A stretch of DNA of 64,000 nt. Source: Bacillota bacterium. Its GTDB lineage: Bacteria > Bacillota > Clostridia > Lachnospirales > Lachnospiraceae. Each line of letters starts with the position of its first letter. Within the stretch, counting starts at the first letter, position 1. Positions 8,750-17,978 of the stretch are shown here, piece by piece. Where the stretch lies: the NCBI GenBank assembly GCA_023390555.1, contig JAEWCQ010000021.1:1-64000 (forward strand), in the 5' to 3' direction. The notes under the pieces are model-generated. The model made no database searches. It was given only the letters and a program-made list of their open reading frames with translations, and was not told the DNA's origin. The translations under genes were made by a program, and so were the position numbers.

Positions 8750-9385
8750 CTATGATACGATTGTTCCAATTTTAAAAAAACGCAGGATGCGCTCATATAT
8801 TTTTTCTTCGCCAACGATTAACAGAACATCATGTTCTAACAAAAGGGCGTCTGGTCCCGGCGATATCATCAGTTTACCATCCCTTTTTATTCCGATAATG
8901 GTACCTCCGGTATTCTGCCAGAATTTGGTTTCCGCTATACGTTCTCCAATATGTTCACAACCGGAAATCAATTCGATCTCAATCGGACTCAATGGATTTG
9001 TGCTTTTGAAACGACTGGAGTAATCCAGAATCTTATGAATGGAATCCTGAATTTCCTCCTCCACCCTGCTGCGCTCTACCAACAGTGTATTGACCTGACG
9101 CTCCAAATCACGTACACTTTGTAAATCAGAAAAGCGGCAAATATAAAAGTACGCTTTTTCCTTTGATAAGATGAGTGTTCCGCTGCCCTTGGTTGACTGT
9201 ACGGCTCCCACATCTTCCAATATTTTAATCGCACGGCGAATTGTCTCCGGTGAAACATTGTACTCGCTTGCCAAAGTAGATCTTCCGTGAATTTTATCCC
9301 CGGTCTTTAATAAGCCATCATAAATTTTATGTGCTAAATCAATTGCTATTTTTTCATAAATAGGTATTTGCTGCTTCTGTTCCAT
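8750..9385 (-). CDS. busR: BusR-like repressor: GntR helix-turn-helix plus RCK_C domain
   Basis: N-terminal GntR-type winged helix (residues about 8-75, YNVSPETIRRAIKIL), a central coiled coil (about 85-125) and a C-terminal TrkA-C/RCK_C domain (about 130-211, GTIIGIKRDGKLMISPGPDALL). This is the architecture of BusR of Lactococcus and Streptococcus, which represses the glycine-betaine transporter busAB and is controlled by cyclic di-AMP bound to RCK_C. It follows the two osmolyte-transporter genes in the same direction and has its own GGAGG site, so it probably represses that operon. The symbol is assigned by architecture and neighbourhood; c-di-AMP binding itself is inferred. Confidence 0.85.
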   Translation of the reverse strand: MEQKQQIPIYEKIAIDLAHKIYDGLLKTGDKIHGRSTLASEYNVSPETIRRAIKILEDVGAVQSTKGSGTLILSKEKAYFYICRFSDLQSVRDLERQVNTLLVERSRVEEEIQDSIHKILDYSSRFKSTNPLSPIEIELISGCEHIGERIAETKFWQNTGGTIIGIKRDGKLMISPGPDALLLEHDVLLIVGEEKIYERILRFFKIGTIVS

Positions 9386-9473
9386 TGTTCCTCCAATAAT
9401 CCTATGGATATAGCATTGATTATATTATCACACTTTTGTAAAAACGTATATTAAATTTTAAATTATATTTTTA

Positions 9474-11069
9474 TCAATCCAATAAATGATTTTCCTCCAA
9501 AAATTCTTCCGCTACTTTTTCCGGCGTTTGCTTTAAATCGTCCACTTTATAATTCAAATTCCGCATGGTATCATCTGTTAAAACGGACGCAAGCGTATTG
9601 ATTACTTCTTCTAATTCCGGATGCGCCTCCAGCACCTCACTGCGAACAAGCGGTGCCGCATAATAAGGCGGGAAAAAGCTCTTGTCATCTTTCAAAACAA
9701 CCAGCTTGTATTTTTCCAATAATCCGTCTGTCGAAAACGCATCAATTGCGTCACTCTCTCCATTTATTAATGCCGTATAACGCAAACTGCCATCAATTGC
9801 ATTGATATCTTTGAACGCTATCCCATACATGTCCTGCAGCCCGATCAACCCGTCCTGTCTGTTTGGGAATTCGATTGTCGGTCCGAAAATAAGCTGATCG
9901 CTCACCTTTGCAAGGTCTGAAATCGTTGACAGATTATATTCATCTGCTGTTTCCTGCTTGACCGCAATCGCATACGTATTATTAAATCCAAGCGGCTCCA
10001 ACCACTGTAAATGATATAGTTCTTTGAATTGCGTTTTCACTTCATTATATACATCCTCCGGTGTACCATTTACTTCCTGATTCAAAATGTTGACAAGGCC
10101 CGTACCGGTATACTCGATGTATGCATCAATATTGCCATTTTCCAATGCCGTAAATGCGACCTGCGTACCACCAAGATTCAATTTCCATTCAACCTGCAAA
10201 TCTGTTTTTGCTTCTATTACATCTGCAAGCATATTTCCGACAATTAACTGTTCGGTGAAATTTTTCGAACCGATCACAATGGTATCATTTTTATCATGAG
10301 AATTGGAAACACCATAAGCTATTCCCCCAACACCTGTGACAGCAACTAAAATGGCAGCAATCACTTTCACTTTTGTATGATTTTTCTTTTTGATTCCGGA
10401 CACTGCCCTATGTTCAATTTTAGTTTGATAGGAAATTTTTTTCTCCATAACCCCTACGAGAAAGTCAATGAGCAAAGCCAGAATACAGGCAGGAATCGCA
10501 CCAGCCAAAATCATCTGATTATCCACGGTCTGAACACCGGAAAATACAAGATATCCCAGACCGCCGGCTCCTACGAAAGCAGAAATCGTCATAAGACCAA
10601 CTGCCGTAACAGCAGAAATACGAATACCTGCCATGATAATTGGAAAAGCCAATGGCAGCTGCACTTTCGTCAAGATCTGATTTCTTGTCAATCCGATCCC
10701 CAGCGCAGCCTCCAGCATATCCGGGCTGATTCCTGAAAGACCTGCGTTCGTATTTTTTATAATCGGCAGTAAAGAATATAAAATAACCATGATGATTGCC
10801 GGACGACTGCCAATGCCCGCAATGGGAATCAAAAAGCCAAGCAGTGCAATGCTTGGGATCGCCTGCATGATATTCGCCAACCCTATAATCGGTTTCTGCA
10901 GCGTTTTTACGCGTGTTACTAAAATACCAAGCGGAATTCCAATTACAACAGCAATCGCCACCGCGATCACACTTAAGTAGATATGTTGAATGAAAAGAGA
11001 ACCTATCTGTTCCCTCTGCTGAATCATATATTCAAAAAAACTTTCTATACTATTCAGAAATGATAACAT
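9474..11069 (-). CDS. Osmolyte ABC transporter, permease fused to substrate-binding domain
   Basis: A 531-residue fusion. Residues 1-215 form an OpuC/ProW-type permease with about five to six helices and the inner-membrane EAA-type loop (MLEAALGIGLTRNQILTKVQLPLAFP). A further helix near 235-255 anchors a C-terminal extracellular binding domain (about 260-531) of the glycine betaine/carnitine/choline family (GSKNFTEQLIVGNML, IEYTGTGL). Permease-binder fusions are known in OpuA/BusAB and OpuC-like systems. The start codon overlaps the stop of the ATPase gene by one base (TAATG), showing translational coupling. The likely role is osmoprotectant uptake at high salt. Confidence 0.92.
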   Translation of the reverse strand: MLSFLNSIESFFEYMIQQREQIGSLFIQHIYLSVIAVAIAVVIGIPLGILVTRVKTLQKPIIGLANIMQAIPSIALLGFLIPIAGIGSRPAIIMVILYSLLPIIKNTNAGLSGISPDMLEAALGIGLTRNQILTKVQLPLAFPIIMAGIRISAVTAVGLMTISAFVGAGGLGYLVFSGVQTVDNQMILAGAIPACILALLIDFLVGVMEKKISYQTKIEHRAVSGIKKKNHTKVKVIAAILVAVTGVGGIAYGVSNSHDKNDTIVIGSKNFTEQLIVGNMLADVIEAKTDLQVEWKLNLGGTQVAFTALENGNIDAYIEYTGTGLVNILNQEVNGTPEDVYNEVKTQFKELYHLQWLEPLGFNNTYAIAVKQETADEYNLSTISDLAKVSDQLIFGPTIEFPNRQDGLIGLQDMYGIAFKDINAIDGSLRYTALINGESDAIDAFSTDGLLEKYKLVVLKDDKSFFPPYYAAPLVRSEVLEAHPELEEVINTLASVLTDDTMRNLNYKVDDLKQTPEKVAEEFLEENHLLD

Positions 11070-12193
11070 TAAAAGTTCACCTCCACATCTAACAGTTGAT
11101 TACTCAGTGCAGATAAAATACTGCTTCTGGTAATAAGCCCTTTCAAGAAATTGTTCTGATCAATCACCGGAACATATCCAATGCTGTTTTCATTCATGAT
11201 GGCAAGAACTTGGATCAATTCTTCATTTTCATTTACAGTTACAACATCCGGTTCCATAATACTTTCGATACTCATATTAAGATCCTTCAGTTTTAAAGAT
11301 TTTAATGTGACAAGACCCAGCAGTGTGCCTGCCTTATCCGTGACCATCAAACTGTCGACATGGTTTGATTTCATGATTTCAATTCCCTGTAAGACGCTTC
11401 GCTGCATGTTAACGCGAACAGGTTCTTCAATCATAATATCGTTTGCCTTAAGGATCTCAGGATTATTCCATATTCTTCTTTTCCCGATAAAGTTCTCTAC
11501 AAATTCGTTTGCAGGATTTTTTAAGATGACATCCGGCTTGTCATATTGCAGAATATCACCATCTTTTAACAGACAAATACGGTCAGCCAGACGTATTGCC
11601 TCATCCATATCATGCGTGACAAAAACAATTGTTTTACCGAGTCCTTTCTGCATCTGTGCGATTTCATCCTGTAAGGTGCTTCTGGTTACCGGATCAAGCG
11701 CACTAAATGGCTCATCCATTAATATAATATCCGCATCCGTTGCAAAAGCTCTGGCAACGCCGACACGCTGCTTCTGCCCGCCGCTTAACTGACCCGGATA
11801 CCGATCCAGATAATCAGCAGGATCTAAACTGACGATATCCAGTATTTCTTTCGTTTTTTCAAAAACCTGTTCCGGGTCTTCTTTTTTCAACAATGGTATT
11901 AATTCTATATTTTCACGGACTGTCATGTGGGGAAATAATCCCGTCTGTTGTATCACATATCCTATATTTCTCCGAAGTTCAATTGGGTTCGCCTTTAAAA
12001 TGTCCTCTCCGTCAATGAAAATCTGACCGGCGGTCGGCTCAATCAGGCGGTTTAACATTTTGAGCAGTGTTGTTTTTCCGCACCCGCTGGGTCCAATCAA
12101 AACAACAAACTCCCCTTTTTCAATTGTTAATGAAAAATCTTTAATTACTGTTTTGTGATAGTAAGCTTTCTTAATATTCTGAAATTTAATCAT
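11069..12193 (-). CDS. Osmolyte ABC transporter ATPase with tandem CBS domains
   Basis: A 374-residue ATPase of the OpuCA/ProV/BusAA type: Walker A GPSGCGKTTL near residue 36, signature LSGGQKQR near 135, Walker B ILMDEP. Two C-terminal CBS domains (about 255-374) in this family sense ionic strength or bind c-di-AMP. A start at 12211 is possible, but the ATG at 12193 follows AAGGAGG by seven bases and gives the expected MIKFQNI start. It is the first gene of the osmolyte operon, transcribed from the promoter at 12231-12260, and couples to the permease-binder gene. Confidence 0.95.
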   Translation of the reverse strand: MIKFQNIKKAYYHKTVIKDFSLTIEKGEFVVLIGPSGCGKTTLLKMLNRLIEPTAGQIFIDGEDILKANPIELRRNIGYVIQQTGLFPHMTVRENIELIPLLKKEDPEQVFEKTKEILDIVSLDPADYLDRYPGQLSGGQKQRVGVARAFATDADIILMDEPFSALDPVTRSTLQDEIAQMQKGLGKTIVFVTHDMDEAIRLADRICLLKDGDILQYDKPDVILKNPANEFVENFIGKRRIWNNPEILKANDIMIEEPVRVNMQRSVLQGIEIMKSNHVDSLMVTDKAGTLLGLVTLKSLKLKDLNMSIESIMEPDVVTVNENEELIQVLAIMNENSIGYVPVIDQNNFLKGLITRSSILSALSNQLLDVEVNF

Positions 12194-12230
12194 CCATTTT
12201 CCTCCTTGCATTTATTCAACTGACAATCTC

Positions 12231-12267
12231 ATTGTATCATGCAAGTTGTAACTATGTCAAATTTGAC
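12231..12267 (-). promoter_or_regulatory. Promoter of osmolyte operon with overlapping palindrome
   Basis: On the minus strand: -35 TTGACA (12255-12260), 18-base spacer, extended -10 TGATACAAT (core TACAAT at 12231-12236). The 12-base perfect palindrome GTCAAATTTGAC (12256-12267) overlaps the -35 and is placed as a repressor operator would be; BusR is the obvious candidate. The stretch 12268-12363 shows nothing else. Confidence 0.75.
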
Positions 12268-12363
12268 GAACCGATGGGGTATCTCACCCTGGCTATGATC
12301 GCAATCTTTTCTTATCCCCAATACTTTCTTTCGCTCTGCTTCTTTCACCGTTTTTATTGGAAC

Positions 12364-12402
12364 AAAAAAGCCGGCTGACATAACAGTCAGCCGGCTCTTT
12401 TC
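12364..12402 (-). terminator. Strong terminator ending the biosynthetic operon
   Basis: In the minus-strand transcript, AGCCGGCTGAC, a six-base loop, GTCAGCCGGCT, then a run of T. The 11-base-pair stem is perfect. It follows the gene ending at 12423 and is the first clear terminator downstream of the promoter at 46388, so it may end the whole cluster transcript. Confidence 0.92.
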
Positions 12403-12422
12403 TTCCGGACAGGCAGGCATTG

Positions 12423-12995
12423 TTACAGTGCCTTTCCCCTGTGCATCCAGGCAATACAAAAAAATACGACAGTCATCAATACCATAGGCACCAGCGTTAT
12501 CAAATCCCAGACATCCAAAGGCGGCTGGTTTAAAAATACATTGACTCTGTAATTAATAAGCAGAAAAACCGGAATTGCAATGAGAAAAGAAACGGCTGCC
12601 GCCATCAGTTTCCCATTCATAAAATGAAATAAAATAAACACGATCCAGAGATACGGAATCGCTATGCTGCAGACCTTCAGACCGATCTTTAGGATCATAT
12701 CCGTATTTCCGACGAGCTGTTCCAGAACGTAAAGAAACGGAAGAATCAAAATACTGCAGGATATTAGCGAAAGAACGATGCCTTTCCGCTGCCAGATCAC
12801 TGCCGGCATAAGAACCAGCCATACAAACACAATTGAGCTGATCGGATACAACGACCAGGAAAACCGCTTTGTTATTGCCAGATCACAGATTACACAAACC
12901 AGAATTGCCGTGCAAAAGAATAACGTCAAACATACACCGATCATTCTGCGAACCCACCTCCCCTTATTTGGTACCGTAATATCATTTGCCCCCAT
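12423..12995 (-). CDS. Hypothetical six-helix membrane protein
   Basis: 190 residues with about six predicted membrane helices and a short charged N-terminus. I do not recognise a family with confidence; it has the look of the DUF6320-type small membrane proteins of Clostridia. It has a GGGAG ribosome site, lies 75 bases downstream of the FabK-like gene in the same direction and is followed by a strong terminator. It may therefore be the last gene of the biosynthetic operon (for instance an immunity or transport accessory) or an unrelated neighbour. Confidence 0.7.
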   Translation of the reverse strand: MGANDITVPNKGRWVRRMIGVCLTLFFCTAILVCVICDLAITKRFSWSLYPISSIVFVWLVLMPAVIWQRKGIVLSLISCSILILPFLYVLEQLVGNTDMILKIGLKVCSIAIPYLWIVFILFHFMNGKLMAAAVSFLIAIPVFLLINYRVNVFLNQPPLDVWDLITLVPMVLMTVVFFCIAWMHRGKAL

Positions 12996-13070
12996 AACAA
13001 CTCCCTCTTTCCTTTCATTGGAATAATTGTTTTCTGTTCCTTCACATAATAACTTCTTTTCTTTTTCATT

Positions 13071-14039
13071 TCAAGGATTGGCAATATAGGCTCCTGAACA
13101 TAAATCAGCCGTAAAAAAATCAGAAACACCGGAAGTGATTTCTTTTATGATTTCATCGCAGCTTTGCTTTTTTTTCACCAGTCCCGCAATTTGCCCCGCC
13201 ATCACCGTACCTTCATCGACATTTCCGTCCTGCACCGCTCTTCTCAGCGTTCCCTCCGCAAGTTTATCCAGCATTTCTGCAGCTGCTCCCTCATTTTCGC
13301 TGTCCTGATAGCTTCTTGTGAACCTGTTTTTAATGGAACGGACCGGATGTCCATGTTTACTTCCGGTAATAGTCGTGGACATATCCCGCGCTTCTATGAC
13401 TTTATTCTTGTAATTTTCATGAATATTTGTCTCGTTTGCCGCCAGAAATCTGGTTCCGATCTGCACGCCCTCCGCTCCCAGCATCATAACTGCCATGTAT
13501 CCCCGCTCATCCGCGATTCCTCCAGCGGCAATCACCGGAATCGTGACCGCATCTGCCACCTGCGGGACCAGCGACATTGTGGTCAGTTGCCCGATATGTC
13601 CGCCGGCTTCCATTCCCTCTACGATCACTGCGTCCGCACCGCTTCTTTCCACCATCCTGGCCAGACTCACCGAGGCTACAACCGGCACAGCACAGATCCC
13701 GTGTTCTTTCCATTTTTTTATGTATGTTCTCGGATCTCCTGCTCCCGTTGTAACAATCTTTACGCCCTCTTCTATGACGAGCTGTGCAATTTCATCCGCA
13801 AACGGGCTCATGAGCATAATATTGACGCCGAAATTCTTATCCGTTATTTCACGTGTCCTGCGGATTTCAGTCCGCACAGTTTCCGGATCGGCATTTGCTG
13901 CCGCAATCAGACCGATTCCCCCTGCTTCTGATACTGCAGCCGCTAAGTTGTGATCGGCCACCCATGCCATTCCGCCCTGAATAATCGGATATTCACAGCC
14001 CAGTATTTCAGTTACCCTTGTTTTTAAATAGTCCCTCAT
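13071..14039 (-). CDS. fabK: FabK-like FMN enoyl-ACP reductase / nitronate monooxygenase family
   Basis: A 322-residue TIM-barrel flavoprotein. CEYPIIQGGMAWVADHNLAAAVSEAGGIG is the FabK/NMO N-terminal signature, with EGMEAGGHIG (catalytic-region His) and the phosphate-binding GVQIGTRFLA. FabK reduces the double bond of enoyl-ACP with NAD(P)H and FMN; relatives (nitronate monooxygenase, PfaD) share the fold. The ATG at 14039 follows a GGGGG-rich site. It ends the biosynthetic operon together with FabF- and FabZ-like genes at its other end, which supports enoyl reduction of the acyl chain. It could instead be the housekeeping FabK; the position is the only argument against that. Confidence 0.85.
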   Translation of the reverse strand: MRDYLKTRVTEILGCEYPIIQGGMAWVADHNLAAAVSEAGGIGLIAAANADPETVRTEIRRTREITDKNFGVNIMLMSPFADEIAQLVIEEGVKIVTTGAGDPRTYIKKWKEHGICAVPVVASVSLARMVERSGADAVIVEGMEAGGHIGQLTTMSLVPQVADAVTIPVIAAGGIADERGYMAVMMLGAEGVQIGTRFLAANETNIHENYKNKVIEARDMSTTITGSKHGHPVRSIKNRFTRSYQDSENEGAAAEMLDKLAEGTLRRAVQDGNVDEGTVMAGQIAGLVKKKQSCDEIIKEITSGVSDFFTADLCSGAYIANP

Positions 14040-14098
14040 CAAACGACCCCCTGACTTTTCCAAAATACAAATGTATTGTTTTTGTGTTCCCGGCCTGC

Positions 14099-14746
14099 TT
14101 ACAGGCTTTTTTTCATCTGATATGCAATAAACTCCTTTTTTTCCAGAAAAAAGGAAAAGTTGTCCCGCTTAAGCTCCCCCAACGGCTGACCTACCTCTTT
14201 AAAGTAAACATGGCCCGGATACACCTTGCAGGTATCGGCAAATATATGCTTTATTTTCTGGATGCTTTCAAACATGTCCTCGAGGGAATCTCGGGAATGA
14301 TTACAGATGCCGCAGCCCTCATAAAAAATCGTATCACCGACAAATAAATTGTACCCTATTTCATAGATCATGCTTCCTCTGGTATGGCCCGGCATCAAAA
14401 AGCATTTCACGTTGATGCCGTCTGCATCAATGAGATCCCTGTCATGAATCAGATGCAGATTGCCGCAGGAGAAGCCATAGCATGCCGCTTCTGTCTCGGA
14501 GATATAAACTTCAGAATGATAGTTGGAACTAAAATAATCCACAAGGTTTACATGGTCAATATGAGAATGAGTCAGCAATACGGTCTTTGGTTCCAGTCTG
14601 TGATCCTGAATAATTTTTTCATACTCCGCAGGATTCCATGCCGGATCTACAATTACCGCAGTCCTGTTTTCCAGATTTTCCACGATATAACTTTTGTTGA
14701 AGAATTGGCCGTTATCCGTCTCTACTATATTTAATTTTAGTTTCAT
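14099..14746 (-). CDS. Metallo-beta-lactamase-fold hydrolase (glyoxalase II-like)
   Basis: A 215-residue cytoplasmic hydrolase with the metal-binding motif THSHIDH (HxHxDH, residues about 59-65), PGHTRGS and GDTIFYEG, and a late His in PGHVYF. Family members hydrolyse thioesters (glyoxalase II) and a few act as thioesterases in polyketide release. It is 18 bases downstream of the GNAT-like gene inside the biosynthetic operon, which has no conventional thioesterase domain, so removal of misprimed or finished chains from carrier proteins is a candidate role. That is inference; detoxification is equally possible. Confidence 0.85.
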   Translation of the reverse strand: MKLKLNIVETDNGQFFNKSYIVENLENRTAVIVDPAWNPAEYEKIIQDHRLEPKTVLLTHSHIDHVNLVDYFSSNYHSEVYISETEAACYGFSCGNLHLIHDRDLIDADGINVKCFLMPGHTRGSMIYEIGYNLFVGDTIFYEGCGICNHSRDSLEDMFESIQKIKHIFADTCKVYPGHVYFKEVGQPLGELKRDNFSFFLEKKEFIAYQMKKSL

Positions 14747-14763
14747 TCGTTTTCATCCCTTTT

Positions 14764-15552
14764 CTACCCCGTCTGTATCACCCGAATGCTTTTCCTTTCA
14801 AGCATTTCTCCGCATATCTGATAAAGATGCTCCACACGATATTCCAGTAATTTGGCATAATACCGGATTGAAATTCCCTCACCGATCTGTTTTGTCATAA
14901 TCTTATAATCCCCGACATAGACGGCTCCGCCGCCTTCAATCTGCGAAACAAAAGACGGGTTATTAAAAACGTTCACCCCATGCATCCCGTCTCTGTCCAT
15001 ACAATCTACGATATGAAAAACTTCTGTGACACAATATCGGATTCCTCGTTTGCGCAGTTCTTTCAATGCCAGATAATATAAGATATCCCGTAATCCGGAA
15101 TAAGCGGTTCTGCCTCTGATTGCAAGATCGCCACGAAAGGCCATAATCCGGTGATTTTTATACTCCAACCATTCGTCCCACTTATTTTCAAATTCACTGT
15201 TAAATGCGACATTCTGCCTATCCGTCAGAAACTGATCCACATCTTCCAGCTGCAACGTCACAAATGCGAGAAGTTCCTGATCGCCGGACCACAATCCCAG
15301 TGAAAAATATTGATCCGGTCTGCCTGCAATTTCTCTCAGTTCCTCTTCCGATGTTTCAAGAAGTGCGCCGGTTTTACGAAAAGTCGGAGCGCAGCCGATA
15401 CCAAGATAGGTTCTGTAATTATCCGGATTGATCGTAATACTTTTCGCATATTCCACCACCGCTGCCATATCGTCCTTGTGAAATGGCCTGGCAAACAGTT
15501 CCTTGTCAGACGCATCTATCACATATTCAAACCCGTAATCTTCCTTATCCAT
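14764..15552 (-). CDS. GNAT-like protein of unknown function in the cluster
   Basis: 262 residues, soluble, no signal peptide. I do not recognise a named family. The central segment (ILYYLALKELRKRGIRYCVTEVFHIVD followed by NPSFVSQIEGGG) resembles the core of GNAT acyltransferases, with the N-terminal third carrying FHKDDMAAVVEYAKSI. It starts with ATG after GGGGAG and is tightly packed between the FtsX-type permease and the MBL hydrolase, so it belongs to the operon. N-acylation of an amino group of the product (for example the side chain of a diamino acid) would fit but is speculation. Confidence 0.55.
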   Translation of the reverse strand: MDKEDYGFEYVIDASDKELFARPFHKDDMAAVVEYAKSITINPDNYRTYLGIGCAPTFRKTGALLETSEEELREIAGRPDQYFSLGLWSGDQELLAFVTLQLEDVDQFLTDRQNVAFNSEFENKWDEWLEYKNHRIMAFRGDLAIRGRTAYSGLRDILYYLALKELRKRGIRYCVTEVFHIVDCMDRDGMHGVNVFNNPSFVSQIEGGGAVYVGDYKIMTKQIGEGISIRYYAKLLEYRVEHLYQICGEMLERKSIRVIQTG

Positions 15553-15598
15553 ATATTCTCCCCATTGCTATGTTCCTCTGTGTGCCCTGTGGATCTCA

Positions 15599-17950
15599 CT
15601 ATTCGCTTCGTATCAGTGAAACTACAGATATTTTCCGGACCCTCAATGCCAATAACAGGATTGCCACATAGGAGATCAGGCAGATTCCTCCAATGTTGAG
15701 CAGATACATCCCTGCATTCGTGATCAGATTCATCTCTATAATTCCCACACTGTTCAGCAGCACCGAAATGATATTTTTACTGAAATAATATCCCAGTGCC
15801 CCTCCTATAACGGTTCCGATTATAATCGCGGGCAAAAATCCCAGGGAAATCTGAGCAACGAGCTGTGACCCGCTGTAGCCAATTGCCTTTTGTATTCCAA
15901 ACTGTTTATACATCTGTGACATCATAGAAGTCACGACCAGATACATGACAAGTAACAGGATTGCGATTGTGACAATAAATACCGCAGAAATGACTATGCT
16001 CAACAGATTCACATAAGAATGAATATAACTGTCTATATTTTTCATGAAATCGTTGCAGCTTACAATATCATCTCCATAGAAATCCAACACCCGATCCATA
16101 TACTGATCGATATTTGTCCCATCGTTCAGATAGACCATGAGCTGATATCCCTCATAATTGTCCCGTAAATAGGAATATCCGTCAATTGTGATGGCACATT
16201 CATATCCGGTACTGTAGGCAGACTGTATGAAACCGGTTATTTCATAGGTCTGCTTTTTATTCCCATAGGAGATTGTGATATCATCCCCGATTTCCTTATG
16301 ATACTTCTGGGCGGTCAAACCGCTGATCGCAATCTGTTTCCCGTTTTCCGGAAAGCTGCCTTTATAGCACAGATCCGCATCCAGCTGCCCGAAGTCATCG
16401 GATACATAGGTAAACAGTTCCTGATTCCCATAAAATGCCCGCTCATATCCATAATAGACGACTTTCTCCACATCATCCATTTCAGAGAGTTTTTTATTGA
16501 AATTTTCCACATACTTTTCATCACTCGTATCCTGTATGATCTGTACATCTCCGTACACTCCAAATGCCGACTTTACAAACGAGTAATTGTCGATCACGGT
16601 ATTAAATCCGAGAATTATGGCAAACATGGATACAAAACTCATGCCCAGAAAGACTATCGCAATCGAAATATTCTGCTTGAAATGATTCAGAAAATATTTC
16701 AGTGACAACAATACGACGGGCTTCAGGTTCACATTTGCAAATGGCATATGATTTTTTTTCTGATGCTTTGAAATATCTTCATTCCGCAGCGCCCTGACCG
16801 GATATAATTTATTAATTTTCACAAGACTGACATAAGAAATCAGCAGTGTCGTTAAATATACCACCACAACGATGATCAGTGCCAGCACAGGATCAAAGCC
16901 CTGTTCCCAGGACATGCCGGAAAGTGAAGCCAGCATATCCGCAAGATATGGCATGGCTGCCGTAGAAACACTCAATCCGATCAGCAGACTGATGGTTATG
17001 ATGAACACAAACTGCATGACGACCGACCAGATGATGGAGCTGCTTGCATACCCAAGGCTCTTTAATATTCCGAAATTCACGATATTATCCTTCACATAAT
17101 CGTGAATCTTATATCGGATAACAATGAACGCCACAAATAATATTACAATTGAGAATGCGAACAGGATCGCTGCAATGATTTTGGCCGTATTACACCTTGC
17201 TGTCAATATAGATGGCTGATTAATGGTTGTGACGCTGGAGGCATTTTCTAATTTATCGTTGGCATAATTAAAGATAGCTGTCGTAATCCGATTGGTATCA
17301 TCCGCATTTTTCAGCTTAACCAGAGCCGCACTTCCCTCCAGATACCCATCTGTATCTTCATTCAGTTTTTGATATTGCTCTTTGTCCAGCAGGAAAGATG
17401 TCAGACCTCCGTTTGTCGATCCAAGCAGCATATCTTCAAAAAACCCGCCGATATAAAACGTATGTGTCTGATTATTGATCATGACATCAAATTGATCACC
17501 GAGTTCATACCCGGCTCCTGTCTGAAAAACAAGCGGCAGGTATATCAGATTCTCCCTGTCGGTCTTATTATCTGTCTTTAAATTTGTTATTTTTTCAATG
17601 GTTCGTTCCTGACCACGCTCCAGAAACAAAACCGTGCCGGTCATATTCGAATCCCCGTAATTATATTCCGCATAGGTATACAGGGACTTTATGTATTCCA
17701 CTTCATCCACTTCGTCCAGCGAATCAATATACTTACTGATATCTTCTTTATTACTCTGCGGCATCGCACAGATGATATCCGCAGAATTTGTTTCCTCGCA
17801 TTTCCGGTCAAACGAGGCTTCCAGATTACACCAGACCACCAGTCCTATGTTCATCAGAAGAACTGCCAATGCCATGATCAGCATAAAAACGATGTTCAAG
17901 CCATGTTTCCGCTTTAAATTTGCCTTCCAGAGATATACAAAACTTTTCAC
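15599..17950 (-). CDS. FtsX-type ABC transporter permease
   Basis: 783-residue MacB/FtsX-family permease: one N-terminal helix, a large extracellular domain (about 45-260), three helices, a short loop, then a repeat of the same plan (helix near 435, extracellular domain about 460-640, three C-terminal helices). This two-repeat layout is that of exporters and antibiotic-sensing or resistance permeases such as BceB-like and MacB-like proteins. It follows its ATPase by 28 bases. In this operon it is a candidate for product export or self-protection. Confidence 0.88.
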   Translation of the reverse strand: MKSFVYLWKANLKRKHGLNIVFMLIMALAVLLMNIGLVVWCNLEASFDRKCEETNSADIICAMPQSNKEDISKYIDSLDEVDEVEYIKSLYTYAEYNYGDSNMTGTVLFLERGQERTIEKITNLKTDNKTDRENLIYLPLVFQTGAGYELGDQFDVMINNQTHTFYIGGFFEDMLLGSTNGGLTSFLLDKEQYQKLNEDTDGYLEGSAALVKLKNADDTNRITTAIFNYANDKLENASSVTTINQPSILTARCNTAKIIAAILFAFSIVILFVAFIVIRYKIHDYVKDNIVNFGILKSLGYASSSIIWSVVMQFVFIITISLLIGLSVSTAAMPYLADMLASLSGMSWEQGFDPVLALIIVVVVYLTTLLISYVSLVKINKLYPVRALRNEDISKHQKKNHMPFANVNLKPVVLLSLKYFLNHFKQNISIAIVFLGMSFVSMFAIILGFNTVIDNYSFVKSAFGVYGDVQIIQDTSDEKYVENFNKKLSEMDDVEKVVYYGYERAFYGNQELFTYVSDDFGQLDADLCYKGSFPENGKQIAISGLTAQKYHKEIGDDITISYGNKKQTYEITGFIQSAYSTGYECAITIDGYSYLRDNYEGYQLMVYLNDGTNIDQYMDRVLDFYGDDIVSCNDFMKNIDSYIHSYVNLLSIVISAVFIVTIAILLLVMYLVVTSMMSQMYKQFGIQKAIGYSGSQLVAQISLGFLPAIIIGTVIGGALGYYFSKNIISVLLNSVGIIEMNLITNAGMYLLNIGGICLISYVAILLLALRVRKISVVSLIRSE

Positions 17951-17978
17951 TGATTTTCTTTCCTTTCTATGGTGATTT

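Noticed and set aside
12229..12459. Short minus-strand frame between the osmolyte operon and the membrane-protein gene
   Set aside because: It crosses the terminator at 12364-12402 and the osmolyte promoter, and has no ribosome site.
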